The notes: generated from the letters alone by a model not told the origin. DNA of 64,000 nt from CALNBC01 sp050945915 (GCA_050945915.1 JBMNTV010000001.1:1-64000); one strand, 5' to 3'; counted from the stretch's first letter, positions 1 to 8,960 are shown. Numbers and translations: made by a program.

Positions 1-342
1 CTCTGCATCCAGCGCTTTTGCCAGGGACTGTTCGCAGACGGCGGGCTGCAGGTCGTAGGTTACGATGGCTTCCACAGCGTCCGGAAGATTGTTGCCCAGG
101 ACGATGATCGGCGCGGTGATCCCGGCTCCGCGCAAGGCGATCCCCTCCTCCGGAATGGCCACGGCGAGGCAGGCTGCGCCATTTTTCAACGCGACCTTTG
201 AAAAAGGCACCAGCCCGTGGCCGTAGGCATCCGCTTTGACCACCGCAATCATCTTGGCCGTTGGATGTAAGGAAGCGCGGATCGCGCGCACATTTCTTGC
301 CGCTGCGCCGAGATCTATCGTACAAAAAGTTTTGCGTATCAT
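1..342 (-). CDS. alr: alanine racemase, N-terminal part (cut by window edge)
   Basis: The leftward frame gives 114 residues and runs off the left edge with no stop. It contains the PLP-lysine motif VVKADAYGHG, with the lysine at residue 36, which is diagnostic of fold-type III alanine racemases. The enzyme interconverts L- and D-alanine to supply D-Ala for peptidoglycan. The ATG at 342 is preceded by a strong GGAGG site, which fixes the start. A plausible promoter (TTGTTT, 17 bp, TAGAAT) lies in the divergent region shared with the ABC exporter. The C-terminal half, including the catalytic tyrosine, is outside the window, so completeness cannot be judged. Confidence 0.93.
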   Translation of the reverse strand, partial: MIRKTFCTIDLGAAARNVRAIRASLHPTAKMIAVVKADAYGHGLVPFSKVALKNGAACLAVAIPEEGIALRGAGITAPIIVLGNNLPDAVEAIVTYDLQPAVCEQSLAKALDAE

Positions 343-432
343 GATCGACCTCCGGTCTGTATCGCTCATTCAAAATATTCTATCACTCCCCAAACCGTCA
401 AACAAGGACGCAAATGTGAATAATCCCCATAC

Positions 433-461
433 TTGCAAAGCGTTCCGCTAGCTGGTAGTAT
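433..461 (+). promoter_or_regulatory. sigma-70/A-type promoter for the ABC exporter
   Basis: TTGCAA (433-438) and TAGTAT (456-461) are separated by exactly 17 bp. The expected transcription start is about 30 bp before the ABC exporter ATG. The call rests on hexamer match and spacing only. Confidence 0.5.
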
Positions 462-499
462 GATTTTTGAATTGATGTTACAAGGGGTATTCGGCCAAA

Positions 500-2257
500 A
501 TGACATGGTCATCGAAAAAAACACGCAAAAAGGGCAAAATTGCCCGTTTTTTATCCTATTATAAGCCGCATCTTCCGCTGTTTTTGGCGGATATGATCTG
601 CGCCACGCTCATCGCCGCGGTGGACGTCCTGTTCCCCATGGCCACCAGGCATGCGCTGTACCAGCTTCTTCCGAACAGAGACTATAACGCCTTTTTCTGG
701 CTGATGGGCGTCCTCGTGCTCGCCTACGTCATCCGTTCCGTGATGCAGTATGTGGTCACCTATTTCGGCCACGTTCTGGGCGTGCGCATGGAAGCGGACA
801 TGAGAAGGGATCTGTTTGCCCATATGCAGACCCTTTCCTTCAGTTTTTATGACAAATCCCGCACCGGTCAGCTCATCAGCCGGGTGGTGGGCGACCTTTT
901 TGAAATCTCCGAGCTTGCCCACCACGGGCCGGAAGACGTTTTTATTTCCGCCCTCACCGTCATCGGCTCCTTTGCCTTTATGGTGTCCTTGAGCTGGAAG
1001 CTGTCCCTCGTTCTGCTGGTCGTCATCCCCATCCTCTTGCTGTTCACCATTCGCCAAAGGGTGCGGATGGCCAAAGCATCCAAGGAAGTGAAAAAGAAGC
1101 TGGCCCTCATCAACGCGGATATCGAATCCAGCATCTCCGGCGTACGCGTCGCCCAAGCCTTTGCCAACGAACAGCACGAAATCGAGAAGTTCAACGAGGG
1201 CAACTCCAAGTTTGAAGCGTCCAAATCCGTCTATTACAAGGTGATGGCAGAATACCAGGCGGGAATGGAGTTCATCACCCGCATCCTGAACGTCATCGTC
1301 ATCGCCTTCGGCGGCGCACTGATCATGGCGGGGGATATGGACCTCGCGACGCTGATTACCTTCCTGCTCTTCGTTTCGGAATTCCTGCAGCCCATCCGCA
1401 GGATCACCGCCTTTATGGAGCAATACTCCTCGGGCATGGCCGGCTTTGAACGCATGATCGAGCTTTTGGACACCCCGCCGGACATCGCGGATGCCCCCGA
1501 CGCGGTGCCTTTGGAAAACGTCAAAGGCGAGATTCGCTTCAACGACGTGACCTTCGCCTATGACGACGGGGTGACGGTGCTCTCCAACGTGAACCTGACC
1601 ATCAAACACGGCGAAAAGCTCGCCCTGGTGGGGCCCTCCGGCGGCGGAAAGAGCACCCTTTGCCAGCTGATCCCCAGATTCTACGAGCCGGTGAGCGGCA
1701 GCATCACCATCGACGGCATGGATATCCGGGACGTGACCCTCAGTTCCTTAAGGGCAAACATCGGCATCGTCCAGCAGGACGTGTTCCTCTTTGCCGGAAC
1801 CATCAAAGACAACATCCGTTACGGAAACCTGAACGCCACCGACGAGGAGATCGTCCAGGCAGCCAAAAGCGCTGAAATCCACGATTTTATCATGAGTCTG
1901 CCCAAGGGATACGATACGTTTGTGGGCGAGCGCGGCATCATGCTCTCCGGCGGGCAGAAACAGCGCATCTCCATCGCGCGGATCTTCCTGCGCAACCCGC
2001 CGATTCTGATCCTGGACGAAGCCACCAGCGCTCTCGACACCGAGACCGAGGTCAAGATTCAGGAGGCGTTGGACAGGCTCTCCGCCGGGCGCACCACCCT
2101 CGTCATCGCCCACAGGCTTTCCACCATCAAAAACGCGGGCGAGATCATCGTGATTGACGACGAGGGCATCGCCGAGCGCGGCACCCACGCAGAGCTTTTG
2201 AAAAAAGATGGCGCATACGCGGCGCTGTACAAAGCCCAGTTCGCCATGCACGAGTAA
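500..2257 (+). CDS. ABC exporter, fused permease-ATPase (MsbA/multidrug type)
   Basis: This 585-residue half-transporter has an N-terminal ABC membrane domain (about residues 20-310, six predicted helices) and a C-terminal nucleotide-binding domain. Visible motifs are Walker A GPSGGGKST (378-386), signature LSGGQKQR, Walker B ILILDEATSALD and the switch histidine in IAHR. It most likely works as a homodimer exporting lipids or hydrophobic drugs. The substrate cannot be read from sequence. It is monocistronic, with its own promoter and a terminator about 80 bp after the stop. The assigned start ATG has a modest AAGGGG site upstream. Confidence 0.93.
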   Translation: MTWSSKKTRKKGKIARFLSYYKPHLPLFLADMICATLIAAVDVLFPMATRHALYQLLPNRDYNAFFWLMGVLVLAYVIRSVMQYVVTYFGHVLGVRMEADMRRDLFAHMQTLSFSFYDKSRTGQLISRVVGDLFEISELAHHGPEDVFISALTVIGSFAFMVSLSWKLSLVLLVVIPILLLFTIRQRVRMAKASKEVKKKLALINADIESSISGVRVAQAFANEQHEIEKFNEGNSKFEASKSVYYKVMAEYQAGMEFITRILNVIVIAFGGALIMAGDMDLATLITFLLFVSEFLQPIRRITAFMEQYSSGMAGFERMIELLDTPPDIADAPDAVPLENVKGEIRFNDVTFAYDDGVTVLSNVNLTIKHGEKLALVGPSGGGKSTLCQLIPRFYEPVSGSITIDGMDIRDVTLSSLRANIGIVQQDVFLFAGTIKDNIRYGNLNATDEEIVQAAKSAEIHDFIMSLPKGYDTFVGERGIMLSGGQKQRISIARIFLRNPPILILDEATSALDTETEVKIQEALDRLSAGRTTLVIAHRLSTIKNAGEIIVIDDEGIAERGTHAELLKKDGAYAALYKAQFAMHE

Positions 2258-2336
2258 AGAGCATCCGCTGCCTGGCGGCTCCATGCCGACGAAAGTGGCA
2301 AAATGTTTTCAAAGGAATGCTAAAGCAGCAAAGCAA

Positions 2337-2367
2337 TCTCCCGGTTTTCGCCGGGGGATTTTTATTT
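2337..2367 (+). terminator. intrinsic terminator after the ABC exporter
   Basis: An 8-bp stem (TCTCCCGG / CCGGGGGA, one G.U pair) with a six-base loop is followed by a TTTTTATTT tract. Confidence 0.75.
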
Positions 2368-2440
2368 GCGCGCATAGCGCATAATTGCCTGTCGCGTTTG
2401 CATGCGCCCGGGATGAGCGCATTCAAGCATACAGGACAGC

Positions 2441-2472
2441 AAAAAACCCGGTTCGCTGCGGGGCGAACCGGG
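2441..2472 (-). terminator. intrinsic terminator of the rnf operon
   Basis: On the minus strand a perfect 10-bp stem, with arms at 2447-2456 and 2463-2472, is followed by six U residues. It sits 21 bp after the rnfB stop. Confidence 0.88.
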
Positions 2473-2492
2473 CTTATTATGTATTTTGCTAC

Positions 2493-3329
2493 TTATACTC
2501 CTGCTGGCACAGGGGCCTTAAAGCCGGGCAACTTCGTAAAATCGACGATGGCCTTGGTGGGACAGTTTTCCACGCATACACCGCAGCCGACGCACTTGTC
2601 ATAGTCCACGACGGAAACCCCGCCTTTTACATGGATGGCGTCATACTCGCACTTCTTTTCGCAGAGCTTGCAGGCGATACACCCGCGCATGCAGATGGCG
2701 CGCACTTCTTTGCCCGCATCGGTATTCCGGCAGGCCACGCCCACCGGCGCTTTGGCGGAGATCATGTCGATCACGTTACGGAGGCAGGCAGTGGCGCAGA
2801 TGCCGCAGCCAACGCACTTTTCACGGTCGACCTTGGCCAGGCCTTCAGAGACATGGATCGCGTCAAAGGGGCAGGCGCGTTCACAGTCGCCCAGGCCGAG
2901 GCAGGCGAAGCGGCAACGCAGGTTCCCGCCGGCAACATCCGACGCGGCCTGGCAGGTGGAAACGCCGCTGTACGTCGACTTGGGCTTTACGCCGCCCAAA
3001 GCGCCCTGACAGCGGACAAAAGCGACCTTATCGTCCTTTTCGTCCGTTTCCTGGCCCATGATCTCGGCGAGCTTTTTCGCGACGGGCGCTTTGCCCACGG
3101 GGCAACCGTTGACGGACGCCTCGCCCTTGACCACCGCTTCCGCGAAAGCGTTGCACCCGGCGAAGCCGCAGGCGCCGCAGTTCGCACCGGGCAGCGCTTC
3201 GCGGACAAGCTTAATCCTCTCGTCCTTTTCGATGCTGAACTTCTTGGACGCGAACGCCAGCACAAGTCCGAACAAAAGTCCCATGCCGCCCACAATCAGG
3301 CCAGGGATCACAATATTCATAATGTTCAT
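2493..3329 (-). CDS. rnfB: Rnf complex subunit RnfB (polyferredoxin)
   Basis: The 278-residue protein is the electron-input subunit of the membrane Rnf complex. It has an N-terminal membrane anchor (about residues 4-28), then the 4Fe-4S domain motif CGACGFAGC, then several ferredoxin motifs: CERACP, CVGCGICATAC, CIACKLCEKKC and CVGCGVCVENCP. RnfB passes electrons from reduced ferredoxin to the other subunits. It is the last gene of rnfCDGEAB, 12 bp after rnfA, and is followed by a strong terminator. The length and motif set match clostridial RnfB. Confidence 0.96.
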   Translation of the reverse strand: MNIMNIVIPGLIVGGMGLLFGLVLAFASKKFSIEKDERIKLVREALPGANCGACGFAGCNAFAEAVVKGEASVNGCPVGKAPVAKKLAEIMGQETDEKDDKVAFVRCQGALGGVKPKSTYSGVSTCQAASDVAGGNLRCRFACLGLGDCERACPFDAIHVSEGLAKVDREKCVGCGICATACLRNVIDMISAKAPVGVACRNTDAGKEVRAICMRGCIACKLCEKKCEYDAIHVKGGVSVVDYDKCVGCGVCVENCPTKAIVDFTKLPGFKAPVPAGV

Positions 3330-3341
3330 TTACGCCGCCCC

Positions 3342-3947
3342 CTATCTGGTGATCAGGCCGGTGAAGCCCATGAACGCAATCGCCATCAGACCGGCGGTGA
3401 TCAGCGAGATCGAGAACCCCCGCAGGTGTTTCGGCGTATTGCCAAGCTCCATGCGCTCACGGATTCCCGCCAGAAGGACGATCGCCAGGGTAAATCCGAG
3501 AGCGGTCCCCACCGCGTTGATGATGGCGGTGCCAAGGCCGTATCCGGAGTTGATGTTGATGATGGTCACGCCGAGCACGGCGCAGTTGGTGGTGATCAGG
3601 GGCAGATAGACACCCAGGGACTGATACAGCGTCGGGCTGCTCTTTTGAAGGAACATTTCAACAAACTGCACCAGCGCCGCAATCACCAGGATGAAGGTCA
3701 GGGTCTGCAGGTACTCAAGTCCCAGGGTATCCAGGATGAGCTTTTGCACCACCCAGGTGACCAGGGCGGCCAGAGCCATGACGAAGGTGACCGCCAGGCC
3801 CATTCCCGTCGCGGTTTCGACCCTCCTGGAAACGCCGAGGAAGGGGCAGATGCCCTGAAACTGCACCAGCAGCACGTTGTTGCACAGTATCGCGTTCAGA
3901 AGGATCAGGACGATTTTCGCGATCCCGGTTGCGGATTCGATAGACAA
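3342..3947 (-). CDS. rnfA: Rnf complex subunit RnfA
   Basis: This 201-residue integral membrane protein has about six predicted helices. It is paralogous to RnfE, and both contain a conserved cysteine near a helix (VLLVQFQGICPFLGV and LVLGTCPTL). In characterised Rnf/NQR complexes these paired cysteines bind an intramembrane iron-sulfur centre that carries electrons across the membrane. It abuts the rnfE stop directly, so the two are translationally linked within the operon. Confidence 0.95.
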   Translation of the reverse strand: MSIESATGIAKIVLILLNAILCNNVLLVQFQGICPFLGVSRRVETATGMGLAVTFVMALAALVTWVVQKLILDTLGLEYLQTLTFILVIAALVQFVEMFLQKSSPTLYQSLGVYLPLITTNCAVLGVTIININSGYGLGTAIINAVGTALGFTLAIVLLAGIRERMELGNTPKHLRGFSISLITAGLMAIAFMGFTGLITR

Positions 3948-4604
3948 TTAAACTCCCTCCTTACGCGCTTTTCTCTTGGAGTCGATTCTTGCAAAGACGA
4001 GGTTGAACAGCGCCAAAAACAGCCCAAAGGTGAAGAACCCGCCCGCGGGGGTCGCAAAGAGCTTGAAGGCGTTCGCGGCGAAACCCTCGCCCAAAATCGG
4101 GTTGCCCAGGAGCGTTCCGGAGCCGATGATCTCGCGGAAGGCGCCCATGATGGAAAGGGCCAGCGTGAAGCCGACGCCCATTCCCAACCCGTCGACAGCG
4201 GATGCGGCGAGGCTGTTTTCTTCCTTCCCCGCAAAGGATTCCGCCCTTGCAAGGATGATGCAGTTCACGACGATCAGGGGTATGAACACGCCCAACGCCT
4301 TGTAAAGATCCAGGAAGAACGCCTGCATGACCATCTGCACGATGGTGACGAAGGAGGCGATGACGACGATATACGCCGGGATGCGCACCTTGTCGGGAAT
4401 GAAGTTTTTGAGCAGCGAGATCACCACGTTCGATCCGATGAGAACAAACATGGTGGCGATGCCCATCGAAAAACCGTTGATGAGGGATATGGTGGTCGCA
4501 AGGGTGGGGCAGGTCCCCAGCACGAGGCGGAAGGTGGGGTTCTCGGCGATGATGCCGGTCATGAAGATCCTTCCGAGCCCGGTTTTATTGGTTGATTCTT
4601 TCAA
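3948..4604 (-). CDS. rnfE: Rnf complex subunit RnfE
   Basis: This 218-residue integral membrane subunit is the partner and paralogue of RnfA. The segment GTCPTLATTISLINGF supplies the conserved cysteine, and about six hydrophobic segments follow. It has a good Shine-Dalgarno site (GGAGGGGAT) before the ATG and lies 18 bp after rnfG. It forms part of the ion-pumping membrane core with RnfA and RnfD. Confidence 0.95.
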   Translation of the reverse strand: MKESTNKTGLGRIFMTGIIAENPTFRLVLGTCPTLATTISLINGFSMGIATMFVLIGSNVVISLLKNFIPDKVRIPAYIVVIASFVTIVQMVMQAFFLDLYKALGVFIPLIVVNCIILARAESFAGKEENSLAASAVDGLGMGVGFTLALSIMGAFREIIGSGTLLGNPILGEGFAANAFKLFATPAGGFFTFGLFLALFNLVFARIDSKRKARKEGV

Positions 4605-4622
4605 AGGATATCCCCTCCTTCC

Positions 4623-5606
4623 TCAGTTGCCGTTGAATTTCGCACAGGCGTTGTTGATCGCCTCGATGACGGCGGCAGAGCTGTACGTCGCGCCGGCGAT
4701 GGTGTCCACCCCGTCCGCACTGGTTTTGCCCACGAACTGGTCCAAGAACTCCGGCTTGCCGGCCTGATCGCCGATGCCGGGGGTCTGGGTGGAAAGGTCC
4801 GCCGTCACGGCGGCGATGGTGCCGTCCTCGTTAAAGGTTACGGTGACGCTCACTTCCGCGTTGGAGAAGCCCGCGGCGGTTTCGGTGATCTCGTTGCCCG
4901 CTGCGCCGCCGGAACCGCCGGCAGCGAACTTCGCGCAGGCGTTGTTGATCGCCTCGATGACGGCGGCACAGCTGTACGTCGCGCCGGAGATGGTGTCCAC
5001 CCCGTCCGCGCTGGTTTTGCCCACGAACTGGTCCAGGAACTCCGGCTTGCCGGCCTGATCGCCGATGCCGGGGGTCTGGGTGGAAAGGTCCGCAGTCACG
5101 GCGGCGATGGTGCCGTCGCTGTTAAAGGTTACGGTGACGCTCACCTCCGCGCCGGAGAAGCCCGCGGCGGTTTCGGTGATCACGTTGTTCGTAGCAGCGC
5201 CACCGGAAGCGAACTGCGCACAGGCGTTGTTGATCGCCTCGATGACGGCGGCGGAGCTGTACGTCGCGCCGGAGATGGTGTCCACCCCGTCCGCGCTGGT
5301 CTTGCCTACAAACTGGTCCAAATACTCCGGCTTGCCGGCCTGATCGCCGATGCCGGGGGTCTGGGTGGAAAGGTCCGCAGTCACGGCGGCGATGGTGCCG
5401 TCGCTGTTAAAGGTTACGGTGACGCTCACTTCCGCGCCGGAGAAACCGACAGCAGACGCGGTAATGGTGCCTTCGCCCGCGCTCGGGCCACCGCCCTTTT
5501 GCGCTTCAATGATCGGTGCGGTCAGTTCGTTGACCGCTGCCAGCGCCATCACGGCGACCAGGCAAATGACCATCAGGCGCAGTCCCAATGTTCTGTATTC
5601 ACGCAT
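4623..5606 (-). CDS. rnfG: Rnf complex subunit RnfG with three tandem FMN-binding domains
   Basis: The protein is 327 residues, where RnfG usually has about 180-210. After one N-terminal membrane helix (about residues 9-28) come three near-identical copies of the FMN_bind domain of 95-97 residues each. Each copy ends in the flavin-transferase target D-x-x-(S/A)-G-A-T. The predicted covalent FMN sites are Thr115, Thr210 and Thr307. The middle copy reads ATYSC where the others read ATYSS, and the third has IAGAT in place of ISGAT. Standard RnfG has one such domain and carries one FMN on the outer membrane face. The ATG overlaps the rnfD stop by 8 bp. No ApbE flavin transferase gene is present in the window. 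Confidence 0.93.
   Translation of the reverse strand: MREYRTLGLRLMVICLVAVMALAAVNELTAPIIEAQKGGGPSAGEGTITASAVGFSGAEVSVTVTFNSDGTIAAVTADLSTQTPGIGDQAGKPEYLDQFVGKTSADGVDTISGATYSSAAVIEAINNACAQFASGGAATNNVITETAAGFSGAEVSVTVTFNSDGTIAAVTADLSTQTPGIGDQAGKPEFLDQFVGKTSADGVDTISGATYSCAAVIEAINNACAKFAAGGSGGAAGNEITETAAGFSNAEVSVTVTFNEDGTIAAVTADLSTQTPGIGDQAGKPEFLDQFVGKTSADGVDTIAGATYSSAAVIEAINNACAKFNGN
4629..5465 (-). repeat. three in-frame tandem repeats inside rnfG (about 285-291 bp period)
   Basis: The units are about 5465-5181, 5180-4890 and 4889-4629. Landmark sequences recur at offsets of 285 and 291 bp, for example the one starting at 4774, 5065 and 5350. DNA identity between units is very high, including at silent positions, which points to recent duplication or gene conversion. 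Confidence 0.95.
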
Positions 5607-6546
5607 TGGACTTCACCTCGCTTCCATAAATGCGGGGCTTGGTGGCCTTGTCGATCAAGGGGGTCGCCAGGTTCATCAGCAGGATGGAATAGGAGACGCC
5701 CTCCGGATAACCGCCCCACAGGCGGATCACACTGGTCAGAATGCCCGCGCCCACGCCGAAGATGATCTGGCCCAGTCCCGTTATCGGACGGGTGACATAG
5801 TCGGTGGCCATGAAGAACGCGCCGAGGATCAGCCCGCCGCCGAGGATATGGGGCAGAACGAAGCCGTCCATCGACTTTCCGGTGGCCAGGGCGTAAACAG
5901 CCATAAACACGGCAACAGTGCCGATGTACGACACGGGAACATGCCACTTGATCACCCTGCGGCAGAGCAGGTACACGCCGCCCAGGATGAGCAGCAGCGC
6001 ACTGACCTCGCCGATGCAGCCGGCGGTGTTGCCGAGGAACATATCCATCAGGGAAGCGGTGGTGGCACCGCTGGATTTGAGCTGGGAAAGCGGGGTTGCG
6101 GCGGTGACGCCGTCCAGCTGGAAGATGCTGATGCTGCCCACCCAGGAAGCCTGCAGAACGGCACGGGCGGCCAGCGCGGGGTTGACGATGTTGAAGCCCA
6201 GCCCGCCGAACAGCTGCTTGACGACGACGATGGCAAACACCGAGCCGATCATCACCTGCCACCATTCGGCTGTGGCGGGAACGTTATAGGCCAGGAGCAA
6301 ACCGGTCACAGCGGCGGAAAGGTCCGTTACCGTCACCGAATGCCTGGCAGCCTTCTGGCACAAAAATTCGGCCGCCACCGCGGATATCACGCCCACCGCG
6401 ATCAGAATCAGCGCGTTCAGGCCGAAGAAATACACGCCTGCTATCCCTGCGGGCATCAGCGCGATGAGCACGTCGCCCATCAGGCTCTGGGTCGTTCTTG
6501 CGTCGCGAATATGAGGGGACGCCGAAACGTGAAGAAGCTTGTCCAT
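5599..6546 (-). CDS. rnfD: Rnf complex subunit RnfD
   Basis: This 315-residue integral membrane subunit has about eight to ten hydrophobic segments. The covalent FMN site is visible as DGVTAATPL, with the acceptor threonine at residue 151. RnfD carries a flavin on the outer face and forms the ion-conducting core. It lies 13 bp after rnfC and overlaps rnfG by 8 bp. The length is normal for the family. Confidence 0.95.
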   Translation of the reverse strand: MDKLLHVSASPHIRDARTTQSLMGDVLIALMPAGIAGVYFFGLNALILIAVGVISAVAAEFLCQKAARHSVTVTDLSAAVTGLLLAYNVPATAEWWQVMIGSVFAIVVVKQLFGGLGFNIVNPALAARAVLQASWVGSISIFQLDGVTAATPLSQLKSSGATTASLMDMFLGNTAGCIGEVSALLLILGGVYLLCRRVIKWHVPVSYIGTVAVFMAVYALATGKSMDGFVLPHILGGGLILGAFFMATDYVTRPITGLGQIIFGVGAGILTSVIRLWGGYPEGVSYSILLMNLATPLIDKATKPRIYGSEVKSNA

Positions 6547-6559
6547 CTCTCATACCCCC

Positions 6560-7885
6560 TTATTTCTTCGTCGCCTTGGCGATGATCTTCTTGCCAAGGG
6601 CGATGGACTGAGCGAGATCGCGTTTTGCCGGGCAGACATAGGTGCAGCAACCGCAGTTGATGCAGCTCAATGCATCCTTTTCCTGCAAAACGTCAACATT
6701 CGACCTGAGCGCCGCGGCGTTGAGGGCGTACGGTTCCAGCCCCACCGGGCAGACATCCACACAACGGCCGCAGCGGATGCAGTTCGCTTCGACGACGGGC
6801 TTGTAGTCCTTCGTGGAGAAAACGGTGATGCCCGAGGTTCCCTTTGTGGTGGGGATCGCGGGATCCGCCACAGCAAGGCCCATCATGGGTCCGCCGCTGA
6901 TGATCTTGGCGACTTCGCCTTCGTAACCGCCGCATGCCTCAAACAGATCGGTATACAGCGTTCCGCAGGGCACGACGAGGTTGGACGGCTTCCTGACCGA
7001 GCCGGTGACCGTCACCGCCCGGCGCACGAGGGGCATTCCCGTCGTGACCGCGTCCGCCACAGCAGCCGCCGTAGAAACGTTGGAAACGATGCAGCCCGCC
7101 GCAATGGGCAGCCCGCCGCGGGGAACTTCGCGCCCCGTTACGGCGTTGATCAGTTGTTTTTCACCGCCTTGGGGGTACTTGGTCTGCAGCTCGGCAACAG
7201 AAATGCCTTCGTACCCTTCCACGGCCTCTTTCATGGCCTTGATGGCGTCGGGCTTGTTGTTCTCGATCCCGATGATGCACACGGGGGCGCCGGCGGCCTT
7301 CTTCAAAAGGGCGGCACCCAGGGCGATCTTTTCGCTGTGCTCCAGCATCATCCGGTGGTCGCTGGTCAGGAAAGGCTCACACTCCGCGCCGTTTAGGATC
7401 AGATAGTCGACCTTCTGATCGGGCTTGATGGCATACTTGACGTGGGCGGGGAACGCGGCTCCGCCCATGCCGGCGATACCGGCTTCCAGAATTATCTTTT
7501 TAATTTCATCCGGAGAGAGAGAATCGAGGGTACCTTTGGGTTGTACCGAAGGGTCCAGTTCGTCTTTGCCGTCGTTTTCGATCACAACGGACAGCACATT
7601 GGTTCCGTTGACATGGGGGCGCGGTTCAACTGCAATGACCTTGCCGGAAACACTGGCATGGATAGGCGAAGAAACGAATCCGCCCGGTTCGCCGATCAGC
7701 TGACCGAGCAAAACGCGATCACCCACGGCCACGCAGGGTTTGCATGGCGCGCCGATGTGCTGAGACATCGGGATGACGACCACCGCCGGCGAAAACTCGC
7801 GCAGTGCCGCATCCTTAGAGAGGGGTTTTCCCTCGTGCTGCTTACGCAGAGGGTGAACGCCCCCCTTGAAGGTTAGGGCTTTCAA
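6560..7885 (-). CDS. rnfC: Rnf complex subunit RnfC (NADH/ferredoxin-side flavo-iron-sulfur subunit)
   Basis: This 441-residue peripheral subunit carries the NAD(H) and FMN-binding domain (GIAGMGGAAFPAHVK near residue 140) of the NuoF-like fold. It is followed by an SLBB-type region and two ferredoxin clusters, CIRCGRCVDVCP (about 370) and CINCGCCTYVCP (about 410). It begins the operon. The start is a TTG at 7885 preceded by AGGTG, with no in-frame ATG at a suitable position. It exchanges electrons with NAD on the cytoplasmic face. Confidence 0.95.
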   Translation of the reverse strand: MKALTFKGGVHPLRKQHEGKPLSKDAALREFSPAVVVIPMSQHIGAPCKPCVAVGDRVLLGQLIGEPGGFVSSPIHASVSGKVIAVEPRPHVNGTNVLSVVIENDGKDELDPSVQPKGTLDSLSPDEIKKIILEAGIAGMGGAAFPAHVKYAIKPDQKVDYLILNGAECEPFLTSDHRMMLEHSEKIALGAALLKKAAGAPVCIIGIENNKPDAIKAMKEAVEGYEGISVAELQTKYPQGGEKQLINAVTGREVPRGGLPIAAGCIVSNVSTAAAVADAVTTGMPLVRRAVTVTGSVRKPSNLVVPCGTLYTDLFEACGGYEGEVAKIISGGPMMGLAVADPAIPTTKGTSGITVFSTKDYKPVVEANCIRCGRCVDVCPVGLEPYALNAAALRSNVDVLQEKDALSCINCGCCTYVCPAKRDLAQSIALGKKIIAKATKK

Positions 7886-7966
7886 ACAACTACACCTGCC
7901 TTACAATAGATTGATGATTGATGAATCCAATGAAACTACGATAATGAATTCTCAGACTCACATTCA

Positions 7967-7995
7967 AATATAACTTCTCAATCCTTCTAAGTCAA
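7967..7995 (-). promoter_or_regulatory. promoter of the rnf operon
   Basis: On the minus strand TTGACT (7995-7990), a 17-bp spacer and TATATT (7972-7967) give a near-consensus housekeeping promoter. It lies about 80 bp upstream of rnfC with the right orientation. Confidence 0.7.
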
Positions 7996-8661
7996 CCGTA
8001 GTATGAAGAATGATCTGATTTTTGTCGAACTATCGGTGCGAACTATAGAATTATATATAAGGTATATAAAAATATGGATTGATCCCTGTTTGATTCTAGC
8101 AAACCGCCTCTTTTGGCGTCTGATCGGCACCTTCTCTCCTTCCCCGGGGCCTCGAAAAATATCGCGATGCATGCCCGGCGGAAGGTCATCCGGCTTGATG
8201 TACCCGCCAGTCGTTGTGCTTTTTTGCAAAGGTATTTGGAATGTATTGCCAGCAGCCCCCCTGGAGGAAGTCTTTTACAGTATGCGGCCTTTGGGAATCC
8301 TCTGGACACCCAAAGAGCAGCACGCTTCTGCTCAAAGTACAAACCGATCAAAAGGGCAAGCCGCCAGCGAACTACGTTGTCTTCCACCTGACCTTTGCTG
8401 GCAAGCATAGCAGCGCTGCCCTTGAAAACTCTATTAAATTGGGTCATTGGCGGGAAACAATATGATCAAACAGGCGATTGTCGGGCAAACTGAACGCACC
8501 GGTCAATCGGGGGTTCCCACATATCCCCAAATTAGGCCCAAACAGGCGAATCAAGCCATAAACACCTGGCGGATTACAAAATAATCCAGAAATAATCTTG
8601 GTTTTGCGTCCTCTATCGCTGTTTATTGCTAAGATTCTCCGATCTTTGCGCCAGCTTCCGT
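7996..8661. other. long intergenic stretch, no gene recognised
   Basis: This lies between the divergent rnf and opu promoters. Short open frames exist on both strands but lack ribosome sites, family motifs or gene-like composition. An 11-base direct repeat (CAAACAGGCGA) occurs near 8468 and 8549. No riboswitch, transposase or tRNA could be recognised. Confidence 0.5.
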
Positions 8662-8690
8662 TTGACAGATACCAACTCCTATGCTAGTAT
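8662..8690 (+). promoter_or_regulatory. promoter of the opu betaine-uptake operon, with a long leader
   Basis: TTGACA (8662-8667), a 17-bp spacer and TAGTAT (8685-8690) form a strong match. Transcription would begin near 8697, leaving a leader of about 260 bases before opuAC. GAACGG near the leader start can pair with CCGTTC about 75 bases later, but no known riboswitch class was recognised and no terminator is evident. Confidence 0.65.
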
Positions 8691-8960
8691 TGAGTTGTCA
8701 CAACCGTGAACGGAAGCGAACAGGCCCAGCATGCAGGCAAAGCCAGCGTTCTTGCAAAAAGCGCCCCTGGTGTGCAACCGTTCGGAGTGTGCAACCTCTG
8801 TATTGCTCCTGTTTGAACTTGGTTTTTTCTGGCTTTGTCATCCATCTTGGAACCGAATATCGATTCCCTGATATCGCTGCGCCGAAATTCCACTCCCGTT
8901 CCGGCTGCAGTGATTTTGTTGTGCATAAACACTCGATTCAGATGTGAAAGGAGCAAACCA

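Noticed and set aside
2385..4595. A 736-codon open frame on the plus strand opposite rnfB, rnfA and rnfE
   Set aside because: It is antisense to three unmistakable Rnf genes, has no family motif, and its composition (His/Asp/Gly/Arg-rich) is typical of mirror frames in GC-rich DNA.
8003..8465. Several overlapping short frames between the rnf and opu promoters
   Set aside because: None has a convincing ribosome site, domain or composition, and they conflict with one another.
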